In this document: positions 46,572 to 55,389 of the stretch, one piece after another | Layout: every line of letters starts with the position of its first letter | Position numbering within the stretch: the first letter of the stretch is position 1 | Source: Anaerolineales bacterium | Lineage (GTDB): Bacteria > Chloroflexota > Anaerolineae > Anaerolineales > Villigracilaceae | Length of the DNA: 64,000 nucleotides | Reading direction: 5' to 3' | Assembly: GCA_020634885.1 (NCBI GenBank) | Contig: JACKAW010000001.1 | Span: 186,001-250,000, forward strand | Translations under genes and position numbers: made by a program | Notes under the pieces: model-generated | What the model was told of the DNA's origin: nothing | Database searches by the model: none | Seen by the model: only the letters and a program-made list of their open reading frames with translations

Positions 46572-47369
46572 TCACTTTCTCCCGGCAAATCGTTGGATGG
46601 CATTCCATAGTCCGCTTTGTGGAGCGAGGTCCATAAAGGGCACTTCTTCTCCCTGCAGGCGTTTGGCGATGTTGCGGAATGCCTGACCTGCCCGACTCTT
46701 TGCATCTCCAACAGTTGGGGCTCCACGATTCGATCCGATAATGACGTTTTCATCTTCGGGGACAATACCAATCAGGCGGATGCCCAGTAGATCAAGCACA
46801 TCTTCGGCTGATAGCATATCGTTGTTTTTGACCAAATTTGGATTTAAGCGATTGATAATTAAGGACGGGGGTCCTTTTTCTTCTGCTTCGAGGAGTCCTA
46901 CGACGCGGTCGGCATCACGGACTGCGCTCACTTCGGGGTTGGTTACTACGAGTACGCTGTCGGCCGCGGCAATTGCGTTTCGGAAACCACGCTCAATACC
47001 CGCAGGGGAATCCACGATCACGAAATCGGTATCAGGTCTAAGGTCATTGCAGATGCGCACCATATCAGACGGGGAGACGGCGTTCTTGTCGCGAGTCTGT
47101 GCGGCGGGGATAAGGTACAAATCCGGCAGGTGTTTGTCGCGGATCATGGCTTGTTTGAGTTTACAGCGTCCTTCAATGACATCGACCAGGTCGTACACAA
47201 TGCGATTCTCGAGTCCCATGACCACGTCCAGGTTGCGAAGCCCGATATCTCCGTCAATACAGACGACGCGCTTCCCGTCCATTGCCAGTGCCGTGGCTAA
47301 GTTGGCAACTGCGGTGGTTTTACCTACGCCACCTTTTCCTGAAGTTACTGTAATTACTTTTGCTGTCAT
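46572..47369 (-). CDS. minD: Septum site-determining ATPase MinD
   Basis: ParA/MinD-family ATPase of 265 residues. The deviant Walker A motif is SGKGGVGKTT at about residues 8-17, and the C-terminus ends in an amphipathic membrane-targeting helix (LWNAIQRFAGRK). VIVDSPAGIERGF gives the Walker B region. I start at 47369, where AGGAAATGAT precedes the ATG, not at an upstream in-frame Met inside minC. It recruits MinC to the membrane and is displaced by MinE; the three genes are consecutive and tightly spaced. Confidence 0.96.
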   Translation of the reverse strand: MTAKVITVTSGKGGVGKTTAVANLATALAMDGKRVVCIDGDIGLRNLDVVMGLENRIVYDLVDVIEGRCKLKQAMIRDKHLPDLYLIPAAQTRDKNAVSPSDMVRICNDLRPDTDFVIVDSPAGIERGFRNAIAAADSVLVVTNPEVSAVRDADRVVGLLEAEEKGPPSLIINRLNPNLVKNNDMLSAEDVLDLLGIRLIGIVPEDENVIIGSNRGAPTVGDAKSRAGQAFRNIAKRLQGEEVPFMDLAPQSGLWNAIQRFAGRK

Positions 47370-47370
47370 A

Positions 47371-48078
47371 TCATTTCCTAATATTGGTTTCACCGGAATG
47401 CCAAAGTTCTGCCTGTAATTTACCTTCTTCGTTGATACTGGCGATCTCGGGTTTGGGGTCCTTTTGGGGATTCAGCATGGCTGAAACTTCATCTGCTATT
47501 CGTAGTTGATTTGCAGATAAATCTAGAGCGCAGATAAAAACTGAACGGTCGCCCTTTGAGCCTGCATGGATGACACCGCGAACCCGCCCCCACACAATTA
47601 CGTTTCCTTCTGCGACAATTTCTGCGCCGGGGTTTACATCGCCAAAAACCACAACTGTTCCCGGGTATTCTATTCTTGTTCCAGATCGAATGGTCTTTGA
47701 AATAAATAGTGCCTGATCACTAGGAACGCCATCTAAAACATGATGATTTTCTTCCGGGCGCGGTTTTGAAATTCGAGTCGCCAGCCCAAGAAGTTGGGCC
47801 GTGTGTTCGGTGGTGGGAGATTCGCTAATCACTGCCCACAAGTTGATCGTTTGCTCCGAAAGCCAATCGCGAAGGTCTACAAGGTCGTTCACTTTCAGAG
47901 GTTGATTGCCCACATCAATGGCAAGACGAGCGCCTTGAAAGAAAGAAGCCTTTTCATGAATTTGCTGCATGAGCGCTGCACGCTGCTCTTCCCAGGGAAT
48001 ATCAGCAAATGTGACAAGTAATCCATCACGAATTCCCTTGATCTGAACAACGGGTGGGGTTGATTCCATAGGTTCCAT
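47371..48078 (-). CDS. minC: Septum site-determining protein MinC
   Basis: FtsZ-inhibiting MinC of 235 residues. The N-terminal domain (about 1-105) is less conserved and the C-terminal beta-helix (about 110-205) is recognisable by PGTVVVFGDVNPGAEIVAEGNVIVWGRVRGVIHAG, followed by a variable tail of about 40 residues. It precedes minD by one base and follows mrdA by 37 bases. The order minC-minD-minE matches the standard Min operon. Confidence 0.92.
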   Translation of the reverse strand: MEPMESTPPVVQIKGIRDGLLVTFADIPWEEQRAALMQQIHEKASFFQGARLAIDVGNQPLKVNDLVDLRDWLSEQTINLWAVISESPTTEHTAQLLGLATRISKPRPEENHHVLDGVPSDQALFISKTIRSGTRIEYPGTVVVFGDVNPGAEIVAEGNVIVWGRVRGVIHAGSKGDRSVFICALDLSANQLRIADEVSAMLNPQKDPKPEIASINEEGKLQAELWHSGETNIRK

Positions 48079-48115
48079 ATACGCAGTTGAATATTATACC
48101 TGATGGATTTCTAAG

Positions 48116-50356
48116 CTATGGTGAAGGCGCTCCCTGTGCAATATCGGCTGCTTTTATCTCAAAATAGGCTCGAATTACCCGTTCTACCATGGGTCCCGCA
48201 ACGCTGGCTCCTTCACCGCCGTTGTAGGCAAATGCAACAACCGCAATTTCAGGGTCGTCGAAAGGCGCATATGCGATTGTCCATGAATGAGTGGGCCAGG
48301 CGCCAAAGTTACAGCGGTCTGCCGCACGAGCAACGTCATCACAGTACTCTGCCGTGCCTGTTTTCCCAGCGACGGCAATCGGAAAATCTCCAAACAGCCG
48401 GCTCAAGGTACCAAAGGAGTTATCAGTCACGGTTCTACGCGTACCTGCGCGCACAGCGGCTATAGTTTCAGGTTCGACGATCTTAAGATCGTCTGTAAGG
48501 GTACAGTATGGACCATCACAAGAATAGCCTTGTATCAACGGCGTAACGGTGATATCCCATTTCATATTGGGGGTGAATGGAGAGATTTGATAACTTCCCT
48601 GGGTTGGGAATTCGGTCACTGTGAAATCCTGGGGGTTGAACCACATTTCCACCACATTTCCATCCCCATCGGTTACCTGACGGATAACGGTTGGCTGCAT
48701 CAATTTACCACTATTGGCAATGGTTGAACCAGACATCAATACTTGCAAAGGAGTTGCAAGCACGTACCCCTGCCCCACGCTGGCAATATAGGTATCACCT
48801 GTTGACCAGTTTTCGCCGGTATTGATACGTTTCCATTGCGGGTCGGGAATTAACCCATCTTGTTCACCGGGAAGTTCAATACCCGATGTGTTGTCGTAAC
48901 CAAGCGCACGGGCATATTGTTGAAGACGTTCAATGCCCAAACCCTGGGGTATCTCGTCTTCAAAACCGCCGCCTAATTTATAAAAGCAAACATTGCTGGA
49001 ATAGGCAATACATTGAAGGAATGACAATGAACCAAACCCTTCCGGTCTTTGCTCGAAAATATAATCAACAAAGGGGCGGGTATTAAAATCTGTGCATGGA
49101 TCATTGGGATTAAAGCGCTCACAAAGCAATAATTGCCCCGGGGTCAGTACCACGGTATTCAGGTCTACCACGCCTTCGTTGAAAGCGCCCGTAGCTGTCG
49201 AAAGCTTAAATGTAGAGCCTGGTGGATATTCAGCTGAAATCGCATTATTAAGTAAGGGTCTACGCGGATCCTGGCTCAGTTGTTCGTAATAATACGCAGG
49301 GATAAAACGGCTCAAGCGATTATTCTCATATCCCGGGTAGGAAACCATCGCAAGGATTTCTCCTGTCTTTGGATTCATAGCAATAATCACACCGCTGGAA
49401 ATACGCACCTGCCCAAAATAGGTGTTCCAGAAACGAACTTCCTCCATCATGGTGGCTTCTGCAGCTGCCTGCAAACGTGTGTCGATGGTCAAATAAACAT
49501 TATGCCCTGGAACAGGTGCAATGGGCGGTTCAAGGTTGCGAATTTCCTGACCAGCAACGTCAATTTGCACAACTTTTAACCCATTCCGCCCTGCCAAAAT
49601 ATCCTGCATAGAAGTCTCAACCCCGGCATATCCAATCTTATCGCGATTCGGCACAAAACCTTTTGCGCGAAGTTCTTCCTCCTGTGTTGCAGGAATTGGC
49701 CCTAAAAATCCAATAAGATGAGCTGTCAATGAGCCTGTCGGGTAATCGCGGATTGGTTCGATCTCAACTGAGACACCGGGCCAATCCATCTTTTTTTCTT
49801 CCACCACCCGGGCTATTTCTTCAGAAACATTGCATCTTACTTTCACAGGGCTGTATGGAGCCAAAGTATCCTGCAATGCTACCATTTGAGCGATACTGGG
49901 TCCATCCACACAGGCGGCAAATAATTTAGCTTCTTCAAGAACTTCTTCCATCATCAATCCACCGGGAACCTCTAAAATCAAGCCATCTGTTTCAGTATCC
50001 GCCGAAACAAAGTTCCCAGCCGCAATACCTAATAATTCAGAGAGTTCGCGATAAATCCGCTGAATGTCAGAGTCGTCTTCCGGAAGATTGGCAGGGGTTA
50101 CAACGATGTTATACGCAGCAAGGTTGCGTGCCAGGATATACCCATTACGGTCATAAATGATACCTCGCGGTGCCGGTACGCTAACTTCATTGGTGTAATT
50201 ATCTACAGCACGCGTGCGGTAAAGGTCTCCATCCAAAATTTGCAAATTAAACAAACGGATTACAAAACCCACAAAAACAAAAAAAATGATAATGTATAAC
50301 AATCCAAGACGCCACGCTTCAAACTTAACCGGGCGGGATTCTGAACCAGCGCTCAT
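48116..50356 (-). CDS. mrdA: Penicillin-binding protein 2 (peptidoglycan transpeptidase)
   Basis: Class B PBP of 746 residues with a single N-terminal membrane helix (about 15-38) and pedestal domain (SVPAPRGIIYDRNGYILARN). The transpeptidase domain shows SxxK as STFK in EYPPGSTFKLSTATG, SxN as SSN in YSSNVCFYKLGGG and KTG in AVAGKTGTAEYC. Extra cysteines near the active site (DGPYCTLTDD, EYCDDVARAADRC) are unusual. GAGGAG precedes the ATG. It partners with RodA for elongation and is coupled to mreD (3-base gap). Confidence 0.95.
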   Translation of the reverse strand: MSAGSESRPVKFEAWRLGLLYIIIFFVFVGFVIRLFNLQILDGDLYRTRAVDNYTNEVSVPAPRGIIYDRNGYILARNLAAYNIVVTPANLPEDDSDIQRIYRELSELLGIAAGNFVSADTETDGLILEVPGGLMMEEVLEEAKLFAACVDGPSIAQMVALQDTLAPYSPVKVRCNVSEEIARVVEEKKMDWPGVSVEIEPIRDYPTGSLTAHLIGFLGPIPATQEEELRAKGFVPNRDKIGYAGVETSMQDILAGRNGLKVVQIDVAGQEIRNLEPPIAPVPGHNVYLTIDTRLQAAAEATMMEEVRFWNTYFGQVRISSGVIIAMNPKTGEILAMVSYPGYENNRLSRFIPAYYYEQLSQDPRRPLLNNAISAEYPPGSTFKLSTATGAFNEGVVDLNTVVLTPGQLLLCERFNPNDPCTDFNTRPFVDYIFEQRPEGFGSLSFLQCIAYSSNVCFYKLGGGFEDEIPQGLGIERLQQYARALGYDNTSGIELPGEQDGLIPDPQWKRINTGENWSTGDTYIASVGQGYVLATPLQVLMSGSTIANSGKLMQPTVIRQVTDGDGNVVEMWFNPQDFTVTEFPTQGSYQISPFTPNMKWDITVTPLIQGYSCDGPYCTLTDDLKIVEPETIAAVRAGTRRTVTDNSFGTLSRLFGDFPIAVAGKTGTAEYCDDVARAADRCNFGAWPTHSWTIAYAPFDDPEIAVVAFAYNGGEGASVAGPMVERVIRAYFEIKAADIAQGAPSP

Positions 50357-50359
50357 TTA

Positions 50360-50854
50360 CTACTCCTCAACAGGGTAAACCCAATAAGCCAAATCTCGCA
50401 TAAAAGCGTAAATAGGAACTGCCAAAAGTATATTTAGCAAAAGGCTTGGTAGTGTTATTAATCCGGCTGCATCTCCCATAGATAAGGGAGTGCCGGATAA
50501 TCTCAAAAAGACAAAGGACAGGGCATGCATCCACAAAGTACCAAGAAATACTACGCTAAACATCGCAATTAAAGGCGCATGCCATACTCGTCTTTGCAGG
50601 ATTTGAGCAAAAAAAACAACAAACAGATATCCTAAAACTGCGACCACTGGATTTGTAGCTGAAATGAAACTTACCAACAAAGCAGTCACTGCCCCCCAGT
50701 GCCAGGCTGAATCTACCTGATCTTGTAATGCCCATGCGGCAAGTAAAACCAACGGGAGATCAGCAAACCCGGCAAGCAATCTCATCTGGCTAATGATAGA
50801 AGATTGAAAAATGACTACAAGCCCCAAAAGCGGGAAGGCTATTAAATTACGCAT
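50360..50854 (-). CDS. mreD: Rod shape-determining protein MreD
   Basis: A 164-residue polytopic membrane protein with about five or six helices, the expected size of MreD. MreD sequences diverge strongly, so the call leans on position: it lies between mreC and mrdA in the canonical mreBCD order with 3- and 5-base gaps. The AGLITLPSLLLNILLAVPIYAFMRDLAYWV C-terminal segment fits the family. It helps assemble the elongation complex. Confidence 0.85.
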   Translation of the reverse strand: MRNLIAFPLLGLVVIFQSSIISQMRLLAGFADLPLVLLAAWALQDQVDSAWHWGAVTALLVSFISATNPVVAVLGYLFVVFFAQILQRRVWHAPLIAMFSVVFLGTLWMHALSFVFLRLSGTPLSMGDAAGLITLPSLLLNILLAVPIYAFMRDLAYWVYPVEE

Positions 50855-50859
50855 GAGAT

Positions 50860-51702
50860 CTACGGAGCAGGGGTTACAACCGGTTCCAATGGTGCAATAT
50901 CCACCGGACGGAAGTTGGTAATGACAAGAACAATTTCAAGGCGGGAAAAATCCACAGCGGGTTGAACTGTTGCTTGTTGGAACAATTCAAATTCCAGGGA
51001 TTGAGCCGACACTACCTGCCCGATGATAAGGTCGGCGGGGTATCCGCCGCCCAAGCCAGATGTGAGGATCAAGTCTCCTGATTCCACGGTTGCATTTTGC
51101 GAGATCAAGTCTAGGCTAATGTCACCAGTTAATGCCCCATATAATACGGCGCTGGTATCCGCATTTTGCAAGTAAACATTGATGGATGAAGCGGGGTCTG
51201 TTACAAGTTGTACACGGGCGGCATCGGCGATTACTGCATCAATACGCCCAACCAATCCTTGATTGGTAACAACTGGCATACCACGTCGAATGCCATCGTT
51301 AGATCCGCGATTTATGATGATGTAATGAAGAAATGGGCTTGGATCACGTCCGATCACCGATGCGGCTTTGTATGTGTTCTCTGGATTAGAGCGGGAAAAA
51401 TCGACAAGTGCGGCAAGAATCTCTGTCTCGTTGACGCGTTGCTGCAATTCAATGACTTGCGCCTGTAATTGAGATACCTGTGCTTCCAATTCAGCATTGC
51501 GATTTCGCAGGGTGATGCTATCGCGGGGAGCAGTGAAGAAATCTTGAAATCCCAGAAACTGGGCAGATATCCAAGTCTGTACATCCACTAGAACTGATGT
51601 AAAGCCACGAGAAGCAGAACCTAATGCGCCGCTAAACGCAAGCACTAAAATGCCGCCAATCACTAAAAAGATGATCGTTGTTTGTAAGGAACGGGAATTC
51701 AT
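50860..51702 (-). CDS. mreC: Rod shape-determining protein MreC
   Basis: A 280-residue protein with one N-terminal membrane helix (about 8-28), a coiled coil (ITLRNRNAELEAQVSQLQAQVIELQQRV, about 62-90) and a C-terminal beta-barrel region containing ASVIGRDPSPFLHYIIINRGSNDGIRRGMPVVTNQGLVGRI. These are standard MreC features. The C-terminus ends in a Pro-rich tail. It links MreB to the extracytoplasmic peptidoglycan synthases and sits between mreB and mreD. Confidence 0.93.
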   Translation of the reverse strand: MNSRSLQTTIIFLVIGGILVLAFSGALGSASRGFTSVLVDVQTWISAQFLGFQDFFTAPRDSITLRNRNAELEAQVSQLQAQVIELQQRVNETEILAALVDFSRSNPENTYKAASVIGRDPSPFLHYIIINRGSNDGIRRGMPVVTNQGLVGRIDAVIADAARVQLVTDPASSINVYLQNADTSAVLYGALTGDISLDLISQNATVESGDLILTSGLGGGYPADLIIGQVVSAQSLEFELFQQATVQPAVDFSRLEIVLVITNFRPVDIAPLEPVVTPAP

Positions 51703-51741
51703 TTTTCACCCAGCCGCCTGAGGGGCAACTGTTGAACGCGG

Positions 51742-52809
51742 TTATACATGACGTGTACTGCCGCGTTCCAATCCGATAAGATATCGGGAGAGATTTTCAA
51801 GGTCTTCAAAGACTGTTGCTGCACCACGAGCAACGCACGTTAAAGGGTCTTCAGCCACCCATACACGCAGTTTTAGTTCATCGGTAAGGCGTTCGGCTAA
51901 TCCTTGAAGAAGCGCACCGCCCCCAGCCAGACAGATACCAATATCCATCAAGTCCGATACGATCTCGGGCGGGATTTCATCCAATGCATCGCGGACAGTA
52001 TCAATGATGACTTGCACGGAACCGGAAAGCGCTTCTCGTATTTCCACAGATGAAATCTCTACGGTCTCCGGCAATCCGGTCACAAGATTCCTGCCGCGTA
52101 CTTCCATTGTCTTTTCAGGTTGGAGCGGGTAGGCTGACCCGATCTGCCACTTGATCTGCTCAGCAATACCAGCACCAATGAGCAGATTGTATTTGTTTCG
52201 AAGATATTGAACAACATCCTGATCCATTTCGTCACCAGCCACACGCAGGGACCGGGATGCAACCACGCCACCTGTAGAAAGAACTGCCACTTCGGTGGTG
52301 CCGCCACCAATATCCACGACCATGGATCCGCGCACTTCGCCAATGGGGAGACCTGCGCCTATCGCAGCGGCGATGGGTTCTTCGATCAACATCGATTGGC
52401 GTGCGCCAGATGCCATTACTGCATCATATACGGCGCGTTTTTCAACTTCTGTAACGCCAGTAGGAAGCCCGACGATCACACGCGGACGAGGCAACGGAAC
52501 GACGCTCTGTTCGTGAACCTTGCCAATGAAGTACTCAAGCATGACGCGGGTAACATCAAATTCAGCGATCACCCCATCGCGAATCGGGCGAACCACCATC
52601 ACATTTGCGGGTGTTCTTCCAACCATCTCCTTGGCTTCAAGCCCAATGGCAAGGGGTTGACGAAGTTTTTTATCCACTGCAACCCAGGAGGGTTCATTAA
52701 TAACGATACCCTTGCCGCGAACATGCACAAGGGTGTTTGCAGTGCCAAGGTCAATGGCGATATCCAGTGAAAAAAGGCCTAGCAGCCAATTTATAGGGTT
52801 GAAGGCCAA
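51742..52809 (-). CDS. mreB: Rod shape-determining actin MreB
   Basis: Bacterial actin of 355 residues. The phosphate-1 loop is DIAIDLGTANTLVHVRGKG, the connect-1 region VRPIRDGVIAEFDVTRVML, phosphate-2 is MVVDIGGGTTEVAVLSTGGVV, and the adenosine motif GICLAGGGALLQGLAERL. The start is TTG at 52809, supported by AGGAG 6 bases upstream. It heads the minus-strand block and polymerises beneath the membrane to guide cell elongation. A candidate TATAAT lies at 52860-52865. Confidence 0.96.
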   Translation of the reverse strand: MAFNPINWLLGLFSLDIAIDLGTANTLVHVRGKGIVINEPSWVAVDKKLRQPLAIGLEAKEMVGRTPANVMVVRPIRDGVIAEFDVTRVMLEYFIGKVHEQSVVPLPRPRVIVGLPTGVTEVEKRAVYDAVMASGARQSMLIEEPIAAAIGAGLPIGEVRGSMVVDIGGGTTEVAVLSTGGVVASRSLRVAGDEMDQDVVQYLRNKYNLLIGAGIAEQIKWQIGSAYPLQPEKTMEVRGRNLVTGLPETVEISSVEIREALSGSVQVIIDTVRDALDEIPPEIVSDLMDIGICLAGGGALLQGLAERLTDELKLRVWVAEDPLTCVARGAATVFEDLENLSRYLIGLERGSTRHV

Positions 52810-52859
52810 AATAGGCTCCTATAATCTTGAAATAGTGTCATATAAAATTGCCGAGAGAT

Positions 52860-52865
52860 ATTATA
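52860..52865 (-). promoter_or_regulatory. -10 box (TATAAT) for the mre-min-rodA-gltX block
   Basis: On the minus strand TATAAT lies 50 bases before the TTG start of mreB. It is in the 142-base divergent region shared with the DegV gene. No confident -35. Confidence 0.45.
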
Positions 52866-52951
52866 CCATGTTGACAAGCTTAGAATTTTACCGGCATGAA
52901 GGAGTAAAAAGGGTAAAATCAGAAAAATCCAAAATCGCATGGAGTGTAGAA

Positions 52952-53803
52952 ATGACCAAATTTGCCATTGTTACAGATAGTACTTCTTATATTCCTACTG
53001 AAATTTCTCAAAAATACGGGATTACGGTTGCCCCTCAGGTTTTGATCTGGGAAAATCAGACTTATCGAGACGGCATTGATATTTTGCCCGCTGAGTTTTA
53101 CAAGCGTCTTCAAACAGCCAAAGTCATGCCTTCCACCTCACAGGTTTCGCCTGCGACCATGCAGGAAGTATTTTCAGGGCTGGTGGATAAAGGCATGTCT
53201 GTACTTGGTATTTTCATTTCCTCAAAACTCTCTGGCACTCTGCAATCTGCCATTCAAGGCAAGGATATGATGGGCAGTGCGGGCGAGAAAGTTACTCTAA
53301 TTGACAGTAGGTCCACAGCAATGGGACTTGGTTTTCAGGCAATTGCGGCTGCCCGCGCACAAGAAGCAGGCGCAACCCTCGAAGAAGCGGCGGCTTTAGC
53401 TGAAAACGCTCATGAACGTTCCGGGGTATTTTTTGCAGTAGATACCCTTGAATTCCTTCACAGGGGCGGACGTATTGGCGGTGCGCAACGCTTTATTGGC
53501 TCTGCCTTAAATCTTAAGCCGATCCTTGCGGTGCAAGAAGGTAAAGTAGAAGGTATTGAGCGTATTCGTACTAAAAGTAAAGCTCACGACCGCGTACTTG
53601 AACTTGTTACAGAAAAAGTGAAGGGGAAAACGGGCATACGTATTGCCACACTGCACGCCAATGCTTCTGATGATGCTCAGAAATTACTTGACCGTGCCTC
53701 AAAACAACTTTCGGCAGTGGAAAGTCTCTTCACTGAGGTGAGCCCAGTGGTAGGGACACACGCCGGACCCGGTACAGTTGGGTTGGCATACATACATGAT
53801 TAG
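52952..53803 (+). CDS. DegV family protein (fatty-acid-binding)
   Basis: A 283-residue DegV protein. The N-terminus FAIVTDSTSYIPTEI is the family's strand with the lipid-carboxylate-binding Thr/Ser, followed by VMPSTSQVSP, SSKLSGTLQSA and FAVDTLEFLHRGGRIG. DegV proteins bind fatty acids and can act with fatty-acid kinase FakA, which is not seen here. GGAG lies 7 bases before ATG 52952; upstream in-frame starts run through the mreB promoter region and were not used. Confidence 0.93.
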   Translation: MTKFAIVTDSTSYIPTEISQKYGITVAPQVLIWENQTYRDGIDILPAEFYKRLQTAKVMPSTSQVSPATMQEVFSGLVDKGMSVLGIFISSKLSGTLQSAIQGKDMMGSAGEKVTLIDSRSTAMGLGFQAIAAARAQEAGATLEEAAALAENAHERSGVFFAVDTLEFLHRGGRIGGAQRFIGSALNLKPILAVQEGKVEGIERIRTKSKAHDRVLELVTEKVKGKTGIRIATLHANASDDAQKLLDRASKQLSAVESLFTEVSPVVGTHAGPGTVGLAYIHD

Positions 53804-53806
53804 GTC

Positions 53807-54481
53807 ATGATCGAAACCAAAGACTTCGAACGAATTTCTGGCAGGATGCCGTTTTTACAGGATGCAGACCCTGAGTTCATTCGTGAATTTCAGCGGTCTG
53901 CATTTATGGCGAAGATTCCGGCCGGGCGGGATGTGTTCCTTGAAGGCGACCGGATCGAAGCGATCGCATTGCTGGTTTCGGGGAGTGTGCGGGTGTATAA
54001 AATTGGTGAAACTGGACGAGAGATTACCTTATACAGGTTTGGCAACGGCTCTTCCTGCATTTTGACAGCCAACGCAATACTCAGCCAGCAAACTTTCCCT
54101 GCGATTGCAACGACTGAAGAAGATGTCGAAGCTGTGATGATCCCTGCAGAAACGTTTCGAAATTGGGTCAAGCGATATGATACGTGGCGCGACTTTGTCT
54201 TTGACCTGCTTTCACAAAGGCTTTCAACCGTGCTGGCAGTGGTGGACGAGGTGGTATTTCACCGTATGGACAGGCGCGTGGCAAACCTGCTCTTAAAACG
54301 CGGAGGGGAAGACAGCCTGATCCGAATTACACATCAAGAAATTGCTTCTGAGTTGGGAAGTTCACGAGAAGTCATCAGCCGTTTATTGGAAGATTTCATC
54401 AACGAAGGCAGCCTTCGTTCTGGACGGGGCGTGATCGAAATCTTGGATTATGAGCAATTAAAAGCCCGTTCACTTATGTGA
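53807..54481 (+). CDS. Crp/Fnr family transcriptional regulator (second)
   Basis: A 224-residue regulator with a beta-roll sensor domain (FLEGDRIEAIALLVSGSVRVYKIGETGREITLYRFGNGSSC, about 45-85), dimerisation helix, and winged helix with HQEIASELGSSREVISRLLEDFINEGSL. The last winged-helix part (SGRGVIEILD) is followed by a short tail. It follows the DegV stop by 3 bases and is upstream of the DUF2892 and thioredoxin genes. A 15-base palindrome overlaps its stop codon and may be an autoregulatory or downstream operator. Confidence 0.9.
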   Translation: MIETKDFERISGRMPFLQDADPEFIREFQRSAFMAKIPAGRDVFLEGDRIEAIALLVSGSVRVYKIGETGREITLYRFGNGSSCILTANAILSQQTFPAIATTEEDVEAVMIPAETFRNWVKRYDTWRDFVFDLLSQRLSTVLAVVDEVVFHRMDRRVANLLLKRGGEDSLIRITHQEIASELGSSREVISRLLEDFINEGSLRSGRGVIEILDYEQLKARSLM

Positions 54482-54491
54482 CATAGTCACA
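54477..54491. promoter_or_regulatory. TGTGAC-ATA-GTCACA palindrome
   Basis: A perfect 15-base palindrome across the stop codon of the Crp/Fnr gene and before the DUF2892 gene. It resembles the TGTGA/TCACA half-sites of CRP but with a 5-base spacer instead of 6, so binding is uncertain. Confidence 0.4.
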
Positions 54492-54553
54492 GACAGGTTT
54501 CACGTTTCGTTCTAAAATGTGATCATTCATTCGCAAAAAGGAGAAATAATCAA

Positions 54554-54754
54554 ATGAAACGCAATATGTCCAATGTAGATCGAATTGTCCGCCTCGTAAT
54601 TTCCGCCGTGTTTGTGTACCTTTCCCTGAGCGGCATCGTCGCTGGAACCCTCGGAACGGTGCTTTTGGTGTTGGCTGTGATCTTCACGCTCACTTCCATC
54701 CTCGCCTTCTGCCCGCTCTACCTGCCTTTCAAAATAAACACTAACAAGGGTTAA
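54554..54754 (+). CDS. DUF2892 (YgaP-like) membrane protein
   Basis: A 66-residue inner-membrane protein with two helices and the family's SNVDRIVRLVISAVFVYLSLSG start and CPLYLPFKINT end. AAAAGGAG lies 11 bases before the ATG. The same domain recurs at the C-terminus of the neighbouring thioredoxin. DUF2892 is often fused to rhodanese domains; here it sits between a Crp/Fnr regulator and a thioredoxin, hinting at a redox or sulfur function. Confidence 0.88.
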   Translation: MKRNMSNVDRIVRLVISAVFVYLSLSGIVAGTLGTVLLVLAVIFTLTSILAFCPLYLPFKINTNKG

Positions 54755-54764
54755 TTCAAGAAAG

Positions 54765-54790
54765 AGCGGACAGTAAAAAAACTGTCCGCT
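54765..54790. terminator. Terminator between DUF2892 and thioredoxin-fusion genes
   Basis: A 10-bp perfect stem (AGCGGACAGT with ACTGTCCGCT) around an A6 loop, followed by TATTATTTAA. Confidence 0.7.
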
Positions 54791-54803
54791 TATTATTTAA
54801 GCC

Positions 54804-55304
54804 ATGAACAATCAAGATTTTCAAAATAAAATAAAAAACGCTGAAAAGCCCATTGTGGTTGACTTTTGGGCTCCGTGGTGCGCTCCATGTCGGATGACGA
54901 AACCGATACTGGAGAAGCTTGGGAAAGAATTCAATGAAAAGGTTGAATTTCTCCCTATCAATGCCGATGACTCGCAAGATATCCTTCAACAGCATCGCGT
55001 GTACGGGATTCCCACTGTGCTGGCAATACGAGACGGCAAAGTGGTTGCGCGGGTAACCGGCGCAAAAAATGAAGATGGGTATCGCGCCATCTTTGAGTCG
55101 CTTTCACAAGGGACGGAAGTAAAAGTGCCCATGACCATGTTTGACCGCTCGTTGCGGCTTGGTGCGGGTGCATTCTTTATTGTGATGGGTATTTCCAATG
55201 GAAACTGGATCATTGCAGGCATTGGCGGCATCCTGGCATTTATGGGTGTTTATGACCGATGCCCGATCTGGCAGGCGCTGACGAGAATGCTTCAGCGTAA
55301 GTAA
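54804..55304 (+). CDS. Thioredoxin with C-terminal DUF2892-like membrane domain
   Basis: A 166-residue fusion. The thioredoxin domain (about 1-105) has the active site WCAPC within DFWAPWCAPCRMTKPILEKL and the cis-Pro in YGIPTVLAI. The C-terminal part (about 112-160) forms two hydrophobic segments (GAGAFFIVMGISNGNWIIAGIGGILAFMGV) and ends in YDRCPIWQALT, matching DUF2892. It would tether thioredoxin to the inner face of the membrane or place it near a membrane partner. The neighbouring DUF2892 gene is separate. Confidence 0.87.
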   Translation: MNNQDFQNKIKNAEKPIVVDFWAPWCAPCRMTKPILEKLGKEFNEKVEFLPINADDSQDILQQHRVYGIPTVLAIRDGKVVARVTGAKNEDGYRAIFESLSQGTEVKVPMTMFDRSLRLGAGAFFIVMGISNGNWIIAGIGGILAFMGVYDRCPIWQALTRMLQRK

Positions 55305-55324
55305 AACCCAAATGGTGAGATACA

Positions 55325-55358
55325 GGCTCCGGCGCAGACCGGAGCCGTTTTCTTTTCC
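55325..55358 (+). terminator. Terminator after the thioredoxin-fusion gene
   Basis: GGCTCCGG-CGCAGA-CCGGAGCC followed by GTTTTCTTTTCC, 20 bases after the stop. Confidence 0.88.
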
Positions 55359-55376
55359 ATCCAGTAAACTGACGGG

Positions 55377-55382
55377 TATAAT
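55377..55382 (+). promoter_or_regulatory. -10 box giving a probable leaderless udk transcript
   Basis: TATAAT ends 8 bases before the ATG at 55390, so the transcript would start at or beside the start codon. No ribosome binding site is present. Same arrangement as at 42954. Confidence 0.5.
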
Positions 55383-55389
55383 CCCAGCC

